The notes below the pieces were generated by a model. That model was not told the origin of the DNA and did no database searches. It was given only the letters and a program-made list of their open reading frames with translations. Position numbers and translations under genes: made by a program. From positions 1 to 64,000 of the forward strand of contig NZ_FMWU01000003.1 in assembly GCF_900103195.1 (NCBI RefSeq): a stretch of 64,000 bases of DNA. The letters are read 5' to 3'. Source of the stretch: Methylobacterium sp. UNC378MF. Its GTDB lineage: Bacteria > Pseudomonadota > Alphaproteobacteria > Rhizobiales > Beijerinckiaceae. Below are positions 41,066-49,710 of the stretch, one piece after another; positions within the stretch are counted from its first letter, which is position 1, and the number at the start of each line of letters is the position of its first letter.

Positions 41066-41871
41066 CCGTCGCCGTCCCTCACGACGGGACAGCTTTCATC
41101 CTTCGCCCAGTCCGAGAAACTGAGGTAGTAGGCACCCACCCGGGTGAAGCCGGCCTGCACGGCGGCCAGGGCGGCCAGCGCCGCACGCCCGCCGCCGTCG
41201 CAGTGGGTGACGATCCGCTCACCGGGTCGGAAGCCGGCGCGCTCCAGCATGGCGCGCAGTTCCCCGGCAGGTTTCATCCGGCCCTCGGCCGTCAGCAGGT
41301 CGGCATGGCCGACCCGCCGCGCCCCGGGCAGGTGGCCCCCGCGCGCGTTCTTGCGCAGGTCGTCGCCGGCGAACTCGGCGGCCGTGCGCGCGTCGAAGAT
41401 CTGGGTGCTGCCGTCGAGCCGGTCCCGGAGCTCTTGGCGGGTGACCAAGCCGACGGAAGCGTGGCTGGCCGGCGCCGGATCGAGGGCCGCCGGAGTCGGC
41501 ATCACCGGCATGCTGTCCATCCGGGCGCCGGGCCGGGCGGTGAGCGCAGGCCAGCCGCCATCGAGCACGGCGGCCGGCACCCGGAAATGCTGCAGGATGA
41601 ACCACACGCGTGCGGCCTCGGTCATCCGGCCGTCGTCGTAGACCGCCACGGGCCGCCGACCGTCAACCCCGAGGTTGCCGATCAGCGTGCGCCAGTGCCC
41701 GTCCTCGGACAGGTCGGTGTTCGCCTGTTTGGCGGCCGCCTCCCAGTCGGAGACAGGCACGCGCGCCGCACCCGGCCAATGGCCTTGCCCGTAATCCCCC
41801 TCGCTGCGGGCATCGAGCACCAGCCAGGACGGGTCGAGGGCGGCCGGGTCGAGCAAGGCTGACTGAGACAT
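41059..41871 (-). CDS. Sulfurtransferase with two rhodanese domains
   Basis: The 270-residue protein has an N-terminal inactive rhodanese domain (PSWLVLDARSEGDYGQGHWP) and a C-terminal active one (IFDARTAAEFAGDDLRKNAR, GHLPGARRVGHADLL) with the loop IVTHCDGGGRAA bearing Cys224. Such 3-mercaptopyruvate or thiosulfate sulfurtransferases move sulfane sulfur in the cytosol. The gene is last in a leftward DoxX-chrA-rhodanese operon, 14 bases after chrA. This arrangement is known from chromate-resistance clusters, where the enzyme may support sulfur supply or repair during chromate stress; that role is inferred. Confidence 0.92.
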   Translation of the reverse strand: MSQSALLDPAALDPSWLVLDARSEGDYGQGHWPGAARVPVSDWEAAAKQANTDLSEDGHWRTLIGNLGVDGRRPVAVYDDGRMTEAARVWFILQHFRVPAAVLDGGWPALTARPGARMDSMPVMPTPAALDPAPASHASVGLVTRQELRDRLDGSTQIFDARTAAEFAGDDLRKNARGGHLPGARRVGHADLLTAEGRMKPAGELRAMLERAGFRPGERIVTHCDGGGRAALAALAAVQAGFTRVGAYYLSFSDWAKDESCPVVRDGDGH

Positions 41872-41885
41872 GGATACCGCTCCGG

Positions 41886-43130
41886 TCAGAGCAGGGCCAG
41901 GACGACACCGCCCAGAGCCGTGAGTGCGACGACGACCCACGGCGGCACCCGGCCGACCGTGAGCAGCACGAACGCCAGTACGGCCACCGCGAAATCGCGC
42001 GGGTTGCCGACGGCACTGGTCCAGACGGGATTGTAGAGAGCGGAACCGAGGATGCCGACCACGGCGGCGTTGGTGCCGCGCATGGCCGCCTGGGCGAGCG
42101 GACGTGTCCGGAAGGCGTCCCAGTAGGGCAGCATGCCGTAGACCAGCAGCACCCCGGGCAGGAAGATCGCGACCAGCGCGATGGCCGAACCGATCACCCC
42201 GTGGGGCGCCGGTCCGGCGACGGCGCCGAGATAGGCCGCGAACGTGAACAGCGGTCCAGGGACGGCCTGGGCGGCCCCGTAGCCGGCGAGGAAGGTGCCG
42301 GGGCTGACCCAGCCCGGCGCGACCACCTCGGCCTGCAGCAGCGGCAGCACCACGTGGCCGCCGCCGAATACCAGAGCCCCGGAGCGGTAGAATGCGTCGA
42401 ACAGCGCCAAGGCTTGGGATTGCAGGCCGGCGGCCAGCACTTGGGGGGCGACCAGGAGCAGGGCGAAGGCGCCCAGGGTCGCGGCGCCGGCCCGCCTGGA
42501 GACCGGGAAGGCGAGATGCCCGTCCTGCTCTTGCGCCGCCGCCCGGCAGAGCACGAGACCGGCGAGGGCGCCGAGGATGATGGACCCGAGCTGCCCGACC
42601 GAACCTTCGACGAACACGGTGAGGAACAGTGCCGCAACCGCGACGCCGGCGCGTGGCCGATCCGGCGCCAGCGAGCGGGCCATGCCCCAGACCGCCTGCG
42701 CGACCACCGCGACGGCGACGAGCTTGAGGCCGTGGATCGCACCCTCGGCCACCGGGCCCGAAAGCGCGCTGGCGCCGTAGGCGAAGGCCAGAAGCAGCAG
42801 GGCCGAGGGCAGGGTGAAGCCCGTCCATGCGGCGAGACCGCCGAGAAGGCCGCCGCCCCGCAGCACGCCGAGCGAGAAGCCGACCTGGCTGGAAGCAGGC
42901 CCGGGCAGGAACTGGCAGAGCGCCACCAGGTCGGCATAGGCGCGCTCGTCCAGCCAGCGCCGCCGGGTGACCAGCTCGTCGCGGAAGTAGCCAAGATGCG
43001 CAATCGGGCCGCCGAACGAGGTCAAGCCGAGCTTGAGGAAGGCGAGGAACACCTCCCCGATGGAGCCGGGCGAGCTTGTGGAAGCCGTATCGGTCCGTCC
43101 GGGCTCCGTGGACGACGGGGCATAGGTCAT
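41886..43130 (-). CDS. chrA: Chromate efflux transporter ChrA (long-chain, two-domain)
   Basis: The 414-residue inner-membrane protein has two homologous CHR domains. The first has FLKLGLTSFGGPIAHLGYFR then LCQFLPGPASSQVG. The second has FYRSGALVFGGGHVVLPLLQ then GYGAAQAVPGPLFTFAAYLG. FGGP and PGP motifs occur in both, as in the LCHR family. It carries about twelve membrane helices and exports chromate using the proton gradient. The ATG at 43130 overlaps the DoxX stop (ATGA), and the rhodanese follows, so the three genes form an operon. PadR on the other strand is the probable regulator. Confidence 0.95.
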   Translation of the reverse strand: MTYAPSSTEPGRTDTASTSSPGSIGEVFLAFLKLGLTSFGGPIAHLGYFRDELVTRRRWLDERAYADLVALCQFLPGPASSQVGFSLGVLRGGGLLGGLAAWTGFTLPSALLLLAFAYGASALSGPVAEGAIHGLKLVAVAVVAQAVWGMARSLAPDRPRAGVAVAALFLTVFVEGSVGQLGSIILGALAGLVLCRAAAQEQDGHLAFPVSRRAGAATLGAFALLLVAPQVLAAGLQSQALALFDAFYRSGALVFGGGHVVLPLLQAEVVAPGWVSPGTFLAGYGAAQAVPGPLFTFAAYLGAVAGPAPHGVIGSAIALVAIFLPGVLLVYGMLPYWDAFRTRPLAQAAMRGTNAAVVGILGSALYNPVWTSAVGNPRDFAVAVLAFVLLTVGRVPPWVVVALTALGGVVLALL

Positions 43131-43633
43131 GGGCGACCTCGGTCTGGGCGTGTCGAGGGGAAGCGGGCGAGCCGGGCATCCAGGGACCAGCGTCCGGCAC
43201 CGACGATGAGCAGGAACAACAGCCCCAACGTCATCGTCAGGTCGGCGCGCGCCTCGTGCTGAGCGCTCCAGAACCCAACCCGCTTGATGTCGGCCGGGAG
43301 ATGGAAGGATCCGAGGTCATGCCCGAGCAGAATCGGCACCTTCGTGGAGACGAGCGCCACCGCCATCACGACCAGAAGCGGGACCGTAGCCGCACGGGTT
43401 GCCAGACCTACGACGATCAGAAGCCCACAGAGGGTCTCGACGACGCCGACGAAGGGTCCCATCAGTTCGGGATAGGGGATGCCGATCCTGGCGAAGCGTC
43501 CAGCACCGAGCACCTCGGGGTGGAGCAGCTTCTGCAGACCTTCCGGAAAGAACACCACGAGACCCACCAGCAGGCGCACAAGGATGACCCACCCCGTCTC
43601 CTTGGTTCGCAGAAGGGCGTGCCAAACGCTCAT
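43127..43633 (-). CDS. DoxX-family membrane protein
   Basis: The 168-residue protein has four membrane helices. The DoxX/SURF4-like features include ILVRLLVGLVVFFPEGLQKL, GAGRFARIGIPYPELMGPFV and GVVETLCGLLIVVGLATRAA. The ATG at 43633 follows GGAAG (AAGGAAGTGACGGG) and gives the usual length; a start further upstream is unlikely. DoxX proteins are thought to act in redox balance of the membrane, in some organisms as thiosulfate:quinone oxidoreductase subunits or partners of superoxide dismutase. It is the first gene of the operon with chrA and a rhodanese, so a sulfur- or redox-related role in chromate resistance is plausible. Confidence 0.88.
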   Translation of the reverse strand: MSVWHALLRTKETGWVILVRLLVGLVVFFPEGLQKLLHPEVLGAGRFARIGIPYPELMGPFVGVVETLCGLLIVVGLATRAATVPLLVVMAVALVSTKVPILLGHDLGSFHLPADIKRVGFWSAQHEARADLTMTLGLLFLLIVGAGRWSLDARLARFPSTRPDRGRP

Positions 43634-43803
43634 CCCGTCACTTCCTTGTGAGGAGGGCGGCCGGCCCAGGACCGCCATGGATTCTCGCCTCGGAACGCGG
43701 TCGCACCCATCGGGATCGAAGCGGGACCCTACGGTATCGGTTTTCGATATCGGGAGCGAAGGGTTGGAACAAGGCTCCCTCGCGGGCCTGTCCCGCCGCT
43801 GTC

Positions 43804-44250
43804 GCGATCAGCTTGCTCGGCGCGATCATGATCGGCAAGTCGCTCGCCGCGATTCGACAGACCCCCGGCATCCTCGACGCGGCCAGCCTCAGCACGGCCC
43901 GCCGACTCGTCATCACCACGCCCGGTGCGCATCAGGCCCGTCGGCTCGTCGAGGCCGCGCGCGCACTGAACCCGGGGGTCGACATGGTGGTCCGCACGCA
44001 CAGCGATGCGGAACGACGGCGTCTCGAGGACGACGGGGTCGGCCTCGCGGTGACGGGCGAGCGGGAACTGGCCCTTGGCATGACCTTCTATGCGTTGCGC
44101 AGTCTCGGCGTGCGAGAGGGCGAGGCGCGCGTCTTCATCGATACCGCACGCGCCGAGGGCCGGACCGATGCGGAGCGACATGTCGGTCCGGTGCAGGGGA
44201 CTCCCGAGCTGCGACACCATCCCGATCGCGATGCGGCGGACCTGTCCTGA
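43804..44250 (+). pseudogene. Internally deleted KefB/YbaL-type K+/H+ antiporter remnant
   Basis: The frame reads AISLLGAIMIGKSLAA, like a late membrane helix of CPA2 antiporters. It jumps directly to the end of the TrkA-N/RCK domain: ILDAASLSTARRLVITTPGA, HQARRLVEAARALNPGVDMV, VRTHSDAERRRLEDDGVGLA and ERELALGMTFYALRSLGV. The ion-transporting membrane domain and the nucleotide-binding GRVG loop are missing, and no proper start exists. It is dead. Confidence 0.75.
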
Positions 44251-44359
44251 GGTGCGACCAGGTGGCCGCCGCGCCGGATGCTGCAGGCGGGGCTTCGTCG
44301 GCCTCGTCGCGGCATCCGCCGTCGGCTTCCGCGCGTGCCACGTCTGGATCGTCGTTCCT

Positions 44360-45208
44360 TCAACGTTCGGCGGATGCCGTCATGCAGGCGCCGTCACGGG
44401 CGTCGAGGGTCACACCGGCAAAGGCCGCTCCGTTCGTCTGCCCGGCGACGCGGAAGGTCTGGCCGGCGATCATCGGAGACACGCCACGGTAGCGAAAGAT
44501 GCGGGGGACCCCGCCCAGGCTCTCGGCCGCGAGGTTGAACAGCAGGCTGGCCTGGATCGGACCGTGGACCACGAGGCCCGGATACCCTTCGACGTCCGTC
44601 GCGTACGGGAAGTCGTAGTGAAAGCGGTGGCCGTTGAACGTCATGGCCGAGTAGCGGAACAGCAGGATCGTGGTGGCCTCGACCGCCCGCACGCGGTCGG
44701 GCGCGCCCGTGAGCGGCGAGGGTTGAAGCGTCGCGCTCTGGCGCCCGGGCTCGGCCGCCGCACGGTAGACGATGTCCTGCCGCTCGCGAATGGCCACGCC
44801 GCGGGGCGTCTCGTATTCGTGCCGGACGGTGACGAAGCAGAGGGCCCCGGTGCGGCCTTCCTTGGCGATCACATCCGCCACGGTCTCACGGCGCATGACC
44901 TCGTCGCCGAGACACAGGGGCGCCAGGGTCTCGATCTCACCGCCCGCCCACATGCGCCGCGGCAGGGGCACCGGCGGGAGGAAGCCGCCCTTCGCGGCAT
45001 GCCCGTCCGGCCCGAGCAAGTCGGCCGCCGGCGTCTCAGGGGCAAGGCACCAATGGAGCGCCAGCGGCGCCTCATCCTCCCGCACGGGCGCCAGGGCACT
45101 TCCGAAGGTGGCGCGGAACTCGTTCACGAGACGGGGCGTGACGCTGTCGCGAACCGAGCGGGTGCGGCCGATCCAGCTGCGCAGGTGATCCATATCGAGC
45201 GCGGTCAT
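44360..45208 (-). CDS. HTD2/MaoC-type acyl-CoA hydratase (mesaconyl-C4-CoA hydratase-like)
   Basis: The 282-residue protein has an N-terminal FAS1-like dehydratase half (DMDHLRSWIGRTRSVRDSVT, LALHWCLAPETPAADLLGPD, GGFLPPVPLPRRMWAGGEIE) and a C-terminal MaoC half (HYDFPYATDVEGYPGLVVHG, RYRGVSPMIAGQTFRV). PLPRRMWAGGEI and the Y....GYPGLVVHGP segment are typical of COG3777, which includes mesaconyl-C4-CoA and 3-methylfumaryl-CoA hydratases. These hydrate branched C4-C5 acyl-CoA esters in the cytosol. The exact substrate cannot be read. The ATG at 45208 is preferred; an ATG 19 codons upstream lies in non-conserved sequence. No pathway neighbours are present. Confidence 0.85.
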   Translation of the reverse strand: MTALDMDHLRSWIGRTRSVRDSVTPRLVNEFRATFGSALAPVREDEAPLALHWCLAPETPAADLLGPDGHAAKGGFLPPVPLPRRMWAGGEIETLAPLCLGDEVMRRETVADVIAKEGRTGALCFVTVRHEYETPRGVAIRERQDIVYRAAAEPGRQSATLQPSPLTGAPDRVRAVEATTILLFRYSAMTFNGHRFHYDFPYATDVEGYPGLVVHGPIQASLLFNLAAESLGGVPRIFRYRGVSPMIAGQTFRVAGQTNGAAFAGVTLDARDGACMTASAER

Positions 45209-45677
45209 CAACGATACCTCGGTCGTTCGCGATTGGCTCGGAGCCCGTTTGACATCTGAAAACACCGACGAGCGAGGTCCATGACGGCGGTTCTGCAGCC
45301 CGCGCCGTCATCCTGAAATGGAAGATCGGGAAGCCGCGCTCAAAAAGGGCTCTCAGATCGCCTTGGTCTCACGCAGGGTGGCGATGGGGGCGTCGCCGAG
45401 GCAGAGACGTTTCCGTTTCGCGGGGACATCCAGATGATCGTGTCCCCCGCTGGCCGCGCAGCGGCGCCCCGCCTTCGGCGGCCCGCGGGATCTGCCACAT
45501 GGTCGAGGATCTGGCCGGCCTCGCCATCGTGCCGGCTTCGAATTCTGGGGATCCGCATCATTCCGCTTCAGGATATCGGAGCCTCGCAGCGCCTGACCAT
45601 CTGCGCGCGCCGCAGTCGAGCGTTTGCGCGACGTATCAGCAAGTCCGTCCCGCGGGGTCGCTATAGCAAGACCGGTT
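45209..45677. other. Gene-free stretch
   Basis: The only protein-like trace is a reverse-strand frame ending DHLDVPAKRKRLCLGDAPIA then TLRETKAI, without a recognisable start or family. The stretch should contain the promoter of the dehydratase. Confidence 0.4.
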
Positions 45678-48600
45678 TCAAGCCGGATCGGAGAGCACGC
45701 CCGATGTCCTGCGCAGGCCCAGGACCTGATGAAGGATCCGGCTGAGCTGCTCGGCCGAGTACGGCTTGTGCAGCAACGTGAACCCATGGGCGTCCGACTG
45801 GGCCAGCACGTGGCTGTAGCCCGATGTCAGCACCACCGGCACCCGTGGTGAGCGCTGCTGCAGTTCCTGCGCGAGCGCGACACCCCCCATACCGGGCATC
45901 ACCACGTCCGAGAACACCAGATCGAACCGGTTCCCCGCCCGCCCGAGTTCGTCCAGCGCCTCCTCGGCATTGGCCGCCCAGGTCGGCTGGTAGCCCAGAT
46001 CCTCCAGGATCTGGGTCGCGAACTGCCCGACGCCGACATTGTCCTCGACAACCAGGATGCGCTGGCCCGTCCCGAGGGGCGCGAGATCCGCATCCTGCAG
46101 ATGATCGTCGGCCGGTCGCTCCCCGGGCGGCACTTCCGGCAGGTAGAGCGTGAACACGGTGCCCTGGCCCAGCGTGCTGCGCACATCGACATCGCCTCCC
46201 GACTGCTTGGCGAAGCCGAACACCTGAGACAGGCCGAGGCCGGTTCCCTTGCCCACCTCCTTGGTGGTGAAGAACGGCTCGAAGATCCGTCCGATCTGCT
46301 CCGGTGGAATGCCGGTGCCGGTGTCGATCAACGACACCGCCGCGAAGGGCTTCTGGGAACCGGCGTGGCCGCGAATGGCCGGCAGCGCCGCACCGCAGGT
46401 CACGCGCAGGATCAGTGTGCCTTCACCATCCATGGCATCACGGGCGTTGACGGCCATGTTGACCAGTGCGGTCTCGAACTGGCTCACGTCCGCCCGGACG
46501 AGGCAGGTCGCATCCGGCACCTCGGGCAGGACCTGCACCCGCGCGCCCGTCAGCGTGTCGAGCATGTCGGCGATCGCCAGCACCCGCTGGCCGACGTCGA
46601 ACACTTCGGGCGTGAGGGCTTGGCGGCGGGCGAAGGCCAGCAGCTGACCCGTGAGCTTCGCGGCTCGTTCGACGGTTTCGGTGACCGCGTCGAGGTAGCG
46701 GCGCTTGCGGACCTCCGGCAGATCAGGCCGGCGCAGGAAGTCGACCGAGGATCGGATGATGGTCAGCAGGTTGTTGAAGTCGTGCGCCACGCCGCCCGTG
46801 AGCTGTCCGACCGCCTCCAGCTTCTGGGATTGGCGCAAAGCTTCCTGCGCCTGGGCCAGCTCGGCGTGGCCACGTAACCGATCCGTGACGTCCATGACGA
46901 ACTGATAGCAGCCCATGCGCTCGCCCCGCGCGTCACGCAGCGTGCGGAAGCTGATCTCGTAGGAGGGGCGTGCCCGCTCGGCATCGCCGAAATCCTGGAC
47001 CAGAGTGAACTCCTCACCGGCCAGTCCGCGCCCCCAACCCGCCCGAACCTGGGCCTGATGCTCGGGCTGATCGGCCAGCAGATCGAGCATGTTGTCGCCG
47101 ACCCTCGGTCGCACGCCGTAGATGCGCTCGAACTCGTCAGCATTCGCCTTGTTGATCGCCAGAATGTTGTAGCCGAGGTCAACCGCCATCACCATGACGT
47201 CTGTCCTCTCGACAATCGTGGCGAACAGATTGCGCTCTGCCGTCCGTTCGAAGACCTGCAGCTCCAAGGTCTCGTTCAGGTGCTGGAGGCGGCGCTCGCT
47301 CTCGGCCAGCCGCTGCTCGGCCTCCTTGCGCCGGCTCAGATCGGCCGTCACGATCAGCAGGCTCTTGAGCCTGCCGTCCGCGTCGTCGAGACGCCGAATG
47401 CTGCTGCTCGCCCAGATCGATGAGCCGTCCGGACGAAGGTACCGCTTGTCGAGGGCGACGCTTTGGTCGGTCTCAAGGGCCTGCGCGATCGCGGCCCGGC
47501 TGGGCGACAGGTCTTCGGGGCCGGTGACCTGGGCGATGTCCAGACGCAACAGCGCATCTTCCGAACGCCCGAGGATGCGGCAGAACTCGGTGTTGACCCG
47601 CAGGAAGCGACCGGTGGCATCGACTTCGGACAAGCCGACGGAGGCACCCGCGAAGATGGCCGTCAGATGCTCCTCGCTCCTGCGCAAGGCCGCCTCGGCG
47701 CGGGCACGCTCGATCGCCGCCTTGACGCGTTCGCCGACGTCCCGGATCAGGTTGCCTTCGGCCGTGGTCCAGACGCGCGGGATCGCGCTCTGGACGGCCA
47801 GCAGGCTCACCCACTCCTCGCCACGAAACAGCACGACGTCGACGAAGGCAGCCACCTGTCGCGATTGGAGGCCGGCACGCGCCTCGTGGCTGAACCGGAG
47901 GTCGGTGGCCACGTCCTCGACCGCGACGACCGCGCTGTTGCGGTAGGCGGCCAGAAGGTCTGGGCCGAACGCCGCCAGCGAATGCTCGCCCACGATCGAA
48001 CCGACACCCCGGGCGTATTCCCGCTCGACCTTCATCAGGCTGCCGCCGATCTCGGCATAAAAGACGCGGCTGGCACCGAGCCGCTCGCCGAGGCGACGCG
48101 AGGCTACCTCGACGATCTCCGCCGATGCGGTCAGCGGTCGCAGCGTGTCGCTGAGATCCAGCAGGAAGGATTGCTGCTCCTCGTTGTCGCGGCGCGACGA
48201 TTCCGTCTCGTGCGGACGGCGCGCGACGGGCACCGGACCCGCGATCACGGTGCAGGTCCCATACAGACCGTTGACGTGCCCCGCCGTCTCCCGGATGGGC
48301 ACGAAAGAGAGGGAGAATCGAAGCTCGTCCGCAAAGTTACGGCCGTGCAGGACGTGCTCGACATCTCCCGCATGGACAGGGCGGCCGAAATAGGCCTTGT
48401 CCACCAGGGGCTTGAGGTCGGCTTCAATCTCGCGCCAGATCTCGAGGTAGTCGCGGCCGAGAGCCGAAGGATGCCTGTCGCCCAGAATCTGGGCGTAGAG
48501 ATCGTTGTATAAGAGACTCCGCTCCGGTCCCCAGACGATGAACATCGGCTGGTTGGAACCGAACATGATGCCGATGAGCGTCGTCAGAGCGTCCGGCCAG

Positions 48601-48719
48601 GAGAACAGGTCGCCGAGCGGCGTGCCCGCCCAGGGGTGCTCGCGCAGGAGCACGCCCATTCCGCCGCCGTCAGCCAGGAAGGCCGGGGCGCAGATCGTGG
48701 CGTCAGTTCTCCCGTGCAT
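45678..48719 (-). CDS. PAS-GAF-PAS-PAS hybrid histidine kinase
   Basis: This 1013-residue soluble protein starts with the LREHPWAGTPLGDLFSWPDA front, the divergent form of the RDW..LG..W PAS opening. It continues with QPMFIVWGPERSLLYNDLYA, a GAF-type domain (about 175-330) and two PAS units (about 340-460 and 490-610). HisKA has His646 in TGGVAHDFNN. HATPase has [20 protein letters not shown] and [10 protein letters not shown]. The C-terminal receiver has Asp938 in FSDVVMPGMGG. AGGA precedes the ATG at 48719. From the H-box onward it is a close paralogue of the membrane kinase at 34382. Confidence 0.94.
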   Translation of the reverse strand: MHGRTDATICAPAFLADGGGMGVLLREHPWAGTPLGDLFSWPDALTTLIGIMFGSNQPMFIVWGPERSLLYNDLYAQILGDRHPSALGRDYLEIWREIEADLKPLVDKAYFGRPVHAGDVEHVLHGRNFADELRFSLSFVPIRETAGHVNGLYGTCTVIAGPVPVARRPHETESSRRDNEEQQSFLLDLSDTLRPLTASAEIVEVASRRLGERLGASRVFYAEIGGSLMKVEREYARGVGSIVGEHSLAAFGPDLLAAYRNSAVVAVEDVATDLRFSHEARAGLQSRQVAAFVDVVLFRGEEWVSLLAVQSAIPRVWTTAEGNLIRDVGERVKAAIERARAEAALRRSEEHLTAIFAGASVGLSEVDATGRFLRVNTEFCRILGRSEDALLRLDIAQVTGPEDLSPSRAAIAQALETDQSVALDKRYLRPDGSSIWASSSIRRLDDADGRLKSLLIVTADLSRRKEAEQRLAESERRLQHLNETLELQVFERTAERNLFATIVERTDVMVMAVDLGYNILAINKANADEFERIYGVRPRVGDNMLDLLADQPEHQAQVRAGWGRGLAGEEFTLVQDFGDAERARPSYEISFRTLRDARGERMGCYQFVMDVTDRLRGHAELAQAQEALRQSQKLEAVGQLTGGVAHDFNNLLTIIRSSVDFLRRPDLPEVRKRRYLDAVTETVERAAKLTGQLLAFARRQALTPEVFDVGQRVLAIADMLDTLTGARVQVLPEVPDATCLVRADVSQFETALVNMAVNARDAMDGEGTLILRVTCGAALPAIRGHAGSQKPFAAVSLIDTGTGIPPEQIGRIFEPFFTTKEVGKGTGLGLSQVFGFAKQSGGDVDVRSTLGQGTVFTLYLPEVPPGERPADDHLQDADLAPLGTGQRILVVEDNVGVGQFATQILEDLGYQPTWAANAEEALDELGRAGNRFDLVFSDVVMPGMGGVALAQELQQRSPRVPVVLTSGYSHVLAQSDAHGFTLLHKPYSAEQLSRILHQVLGLRRTSGVLSDPA

Positions 48720-49117
48720 GACATCCTGGCGGTGCTTGGAAGGGCATCGGGAGCTTATCCGCTCCCGACGGGACGGTGCCGGTCTTGCTCTGTCGGGCGG
48801 CCAGCCGCGATGTCGCGCGCCAGCGGATGATCGCACGATGGGGTCTCGGCAAGGACGTGCCCGTTCCGTCCGATTGTCGGAGCGCGATCGCGTGTCTGTT
48901 CCCCCGGCATGGCCGAGCGGTCCCACGAGTCGCCCGGCTTGTCAAAGCCAACGAAACGAGAGGGTTGCTCAATCGCGGGATCCAGAGGATCGATCGGGCC
49001 GACCGAACAGGCTGCAGCCCTGCTGCTGCCACGGGACGGCGGGATGGGATACCCACAGCCCCGCCGCGTCATTGCGGCGCCAGGCCCGGATGCCATTCCG
49101 CGCCCGGCCGATCCGCG
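48720..49117. other. Intergenic region upstream of the 45678 kinase
   Basis: No credible gene is found; the promoter of the leftward kinase should lie here. Confidence 0.4.
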
Positions 49118-49351
49118 TCACGGATCCAATCGCGCTCCGTCACCCAGAAGGCGCCGCGCCGACAAGAGGACCTGGAGCGTCTGGGAACTCAGCTGCTCCT
49201 GGCGCGCCCGCCGCTCATACTGTCTCAGGCGGATGATGAGGTCGTCCTCGCCGGCTTTCCCGTGATCCATACCGTCGATCACAGACTCCGTGATCGTCCG
49301 CCTGAGCAACGTCTCGAAGACGTCGTCCGTATTCGACCGCCCTGCAACCAT
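49118..49351 (-). CDS. Small hypothetical protein
   Basis: The 77-residue product starts MVAGRSNTDDVFETLLRRTI. It continues TESVIDGMDHGKAGEDDLII, RLRQYERRARQEQLSSQTLQ and VLLSARRLL, a soluble mainly helical protein. AAGGAG precedes the ATG at 49351 at about 8 bases and rules out the longer frame. No family is recognised. It has its own promoter region and runs opposite to the deformylase-like gene. Confidence 0.6.
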   Translation of the reverse strand: MVAGRSNTDDVFETLLRRTITESVIDGMDHGKAGEDDLIIRLRQYERRARQEQLSSQTLQVLLSARRLLGDGARLDP

Positions 49352-49710
49352 GAGGACTTCTCCTTCTGCGAAGCGGTGCCTTTCTCGAAGGGCCAAGTTG
49401 CGGCATGATTTCGAAAGATCTGACACACGAAATGCGCGGCGCCCGACGTGCTCTTGCGCACAAGCCGGCCGATCGGGCGCTTGGCACGCTTCCGCGTCCT
49501 GCCGTCCAGCTGGCCGGTCCGAATGTTATGATCGTAAGCATCGGCCGAGCTTCCGAAATCATTCTGTCGCTCGGGCTTCCGAAAGTTCTCGCGCACCACA
49601 GAAGCCCGACGGGACAACTTCGACCCTCATCCGTCTTGACGATCCGCGCCGCTGACGGGCTTCCATAGCGCGCGGCGGGATTTCGCAACGCCGCAGGGGA
49701 GTGATCAACC
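49352..49710. other. Intergenic region with an uncertain forward frame
   Basis: A forward frame at 49405-49668 (MISKDLTHEMRGARRALAHK...) has no recognisable pattern, and its codon bias is weak. I do not call it a gene. The region should carry promoters for both flanking divergent genes. Confidence 0.35.

Noticed and set aside
41059..43200. Single 713-residue reverse frame joining the ChrA region and the rhodanese
   Set aside because: Only its last 270 residues (from the ATG at 41871) are protein-like. Upstream it is out of frame with chrA, so there is no ChrA-rhodanese fusion.
41610..43262. 550-residue forward open frame across the chromate operon
   Set aside because: It is the shadow of chrA and its neighbours; the reverse frames carry the conserved CHR and rhodanese motifs.
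49405..49668. Forward 87-residue frame before the deformylase-like gene
   Set aside because: Weak codon bias, no recognisable motif, and several overlapping frames of equal quality.
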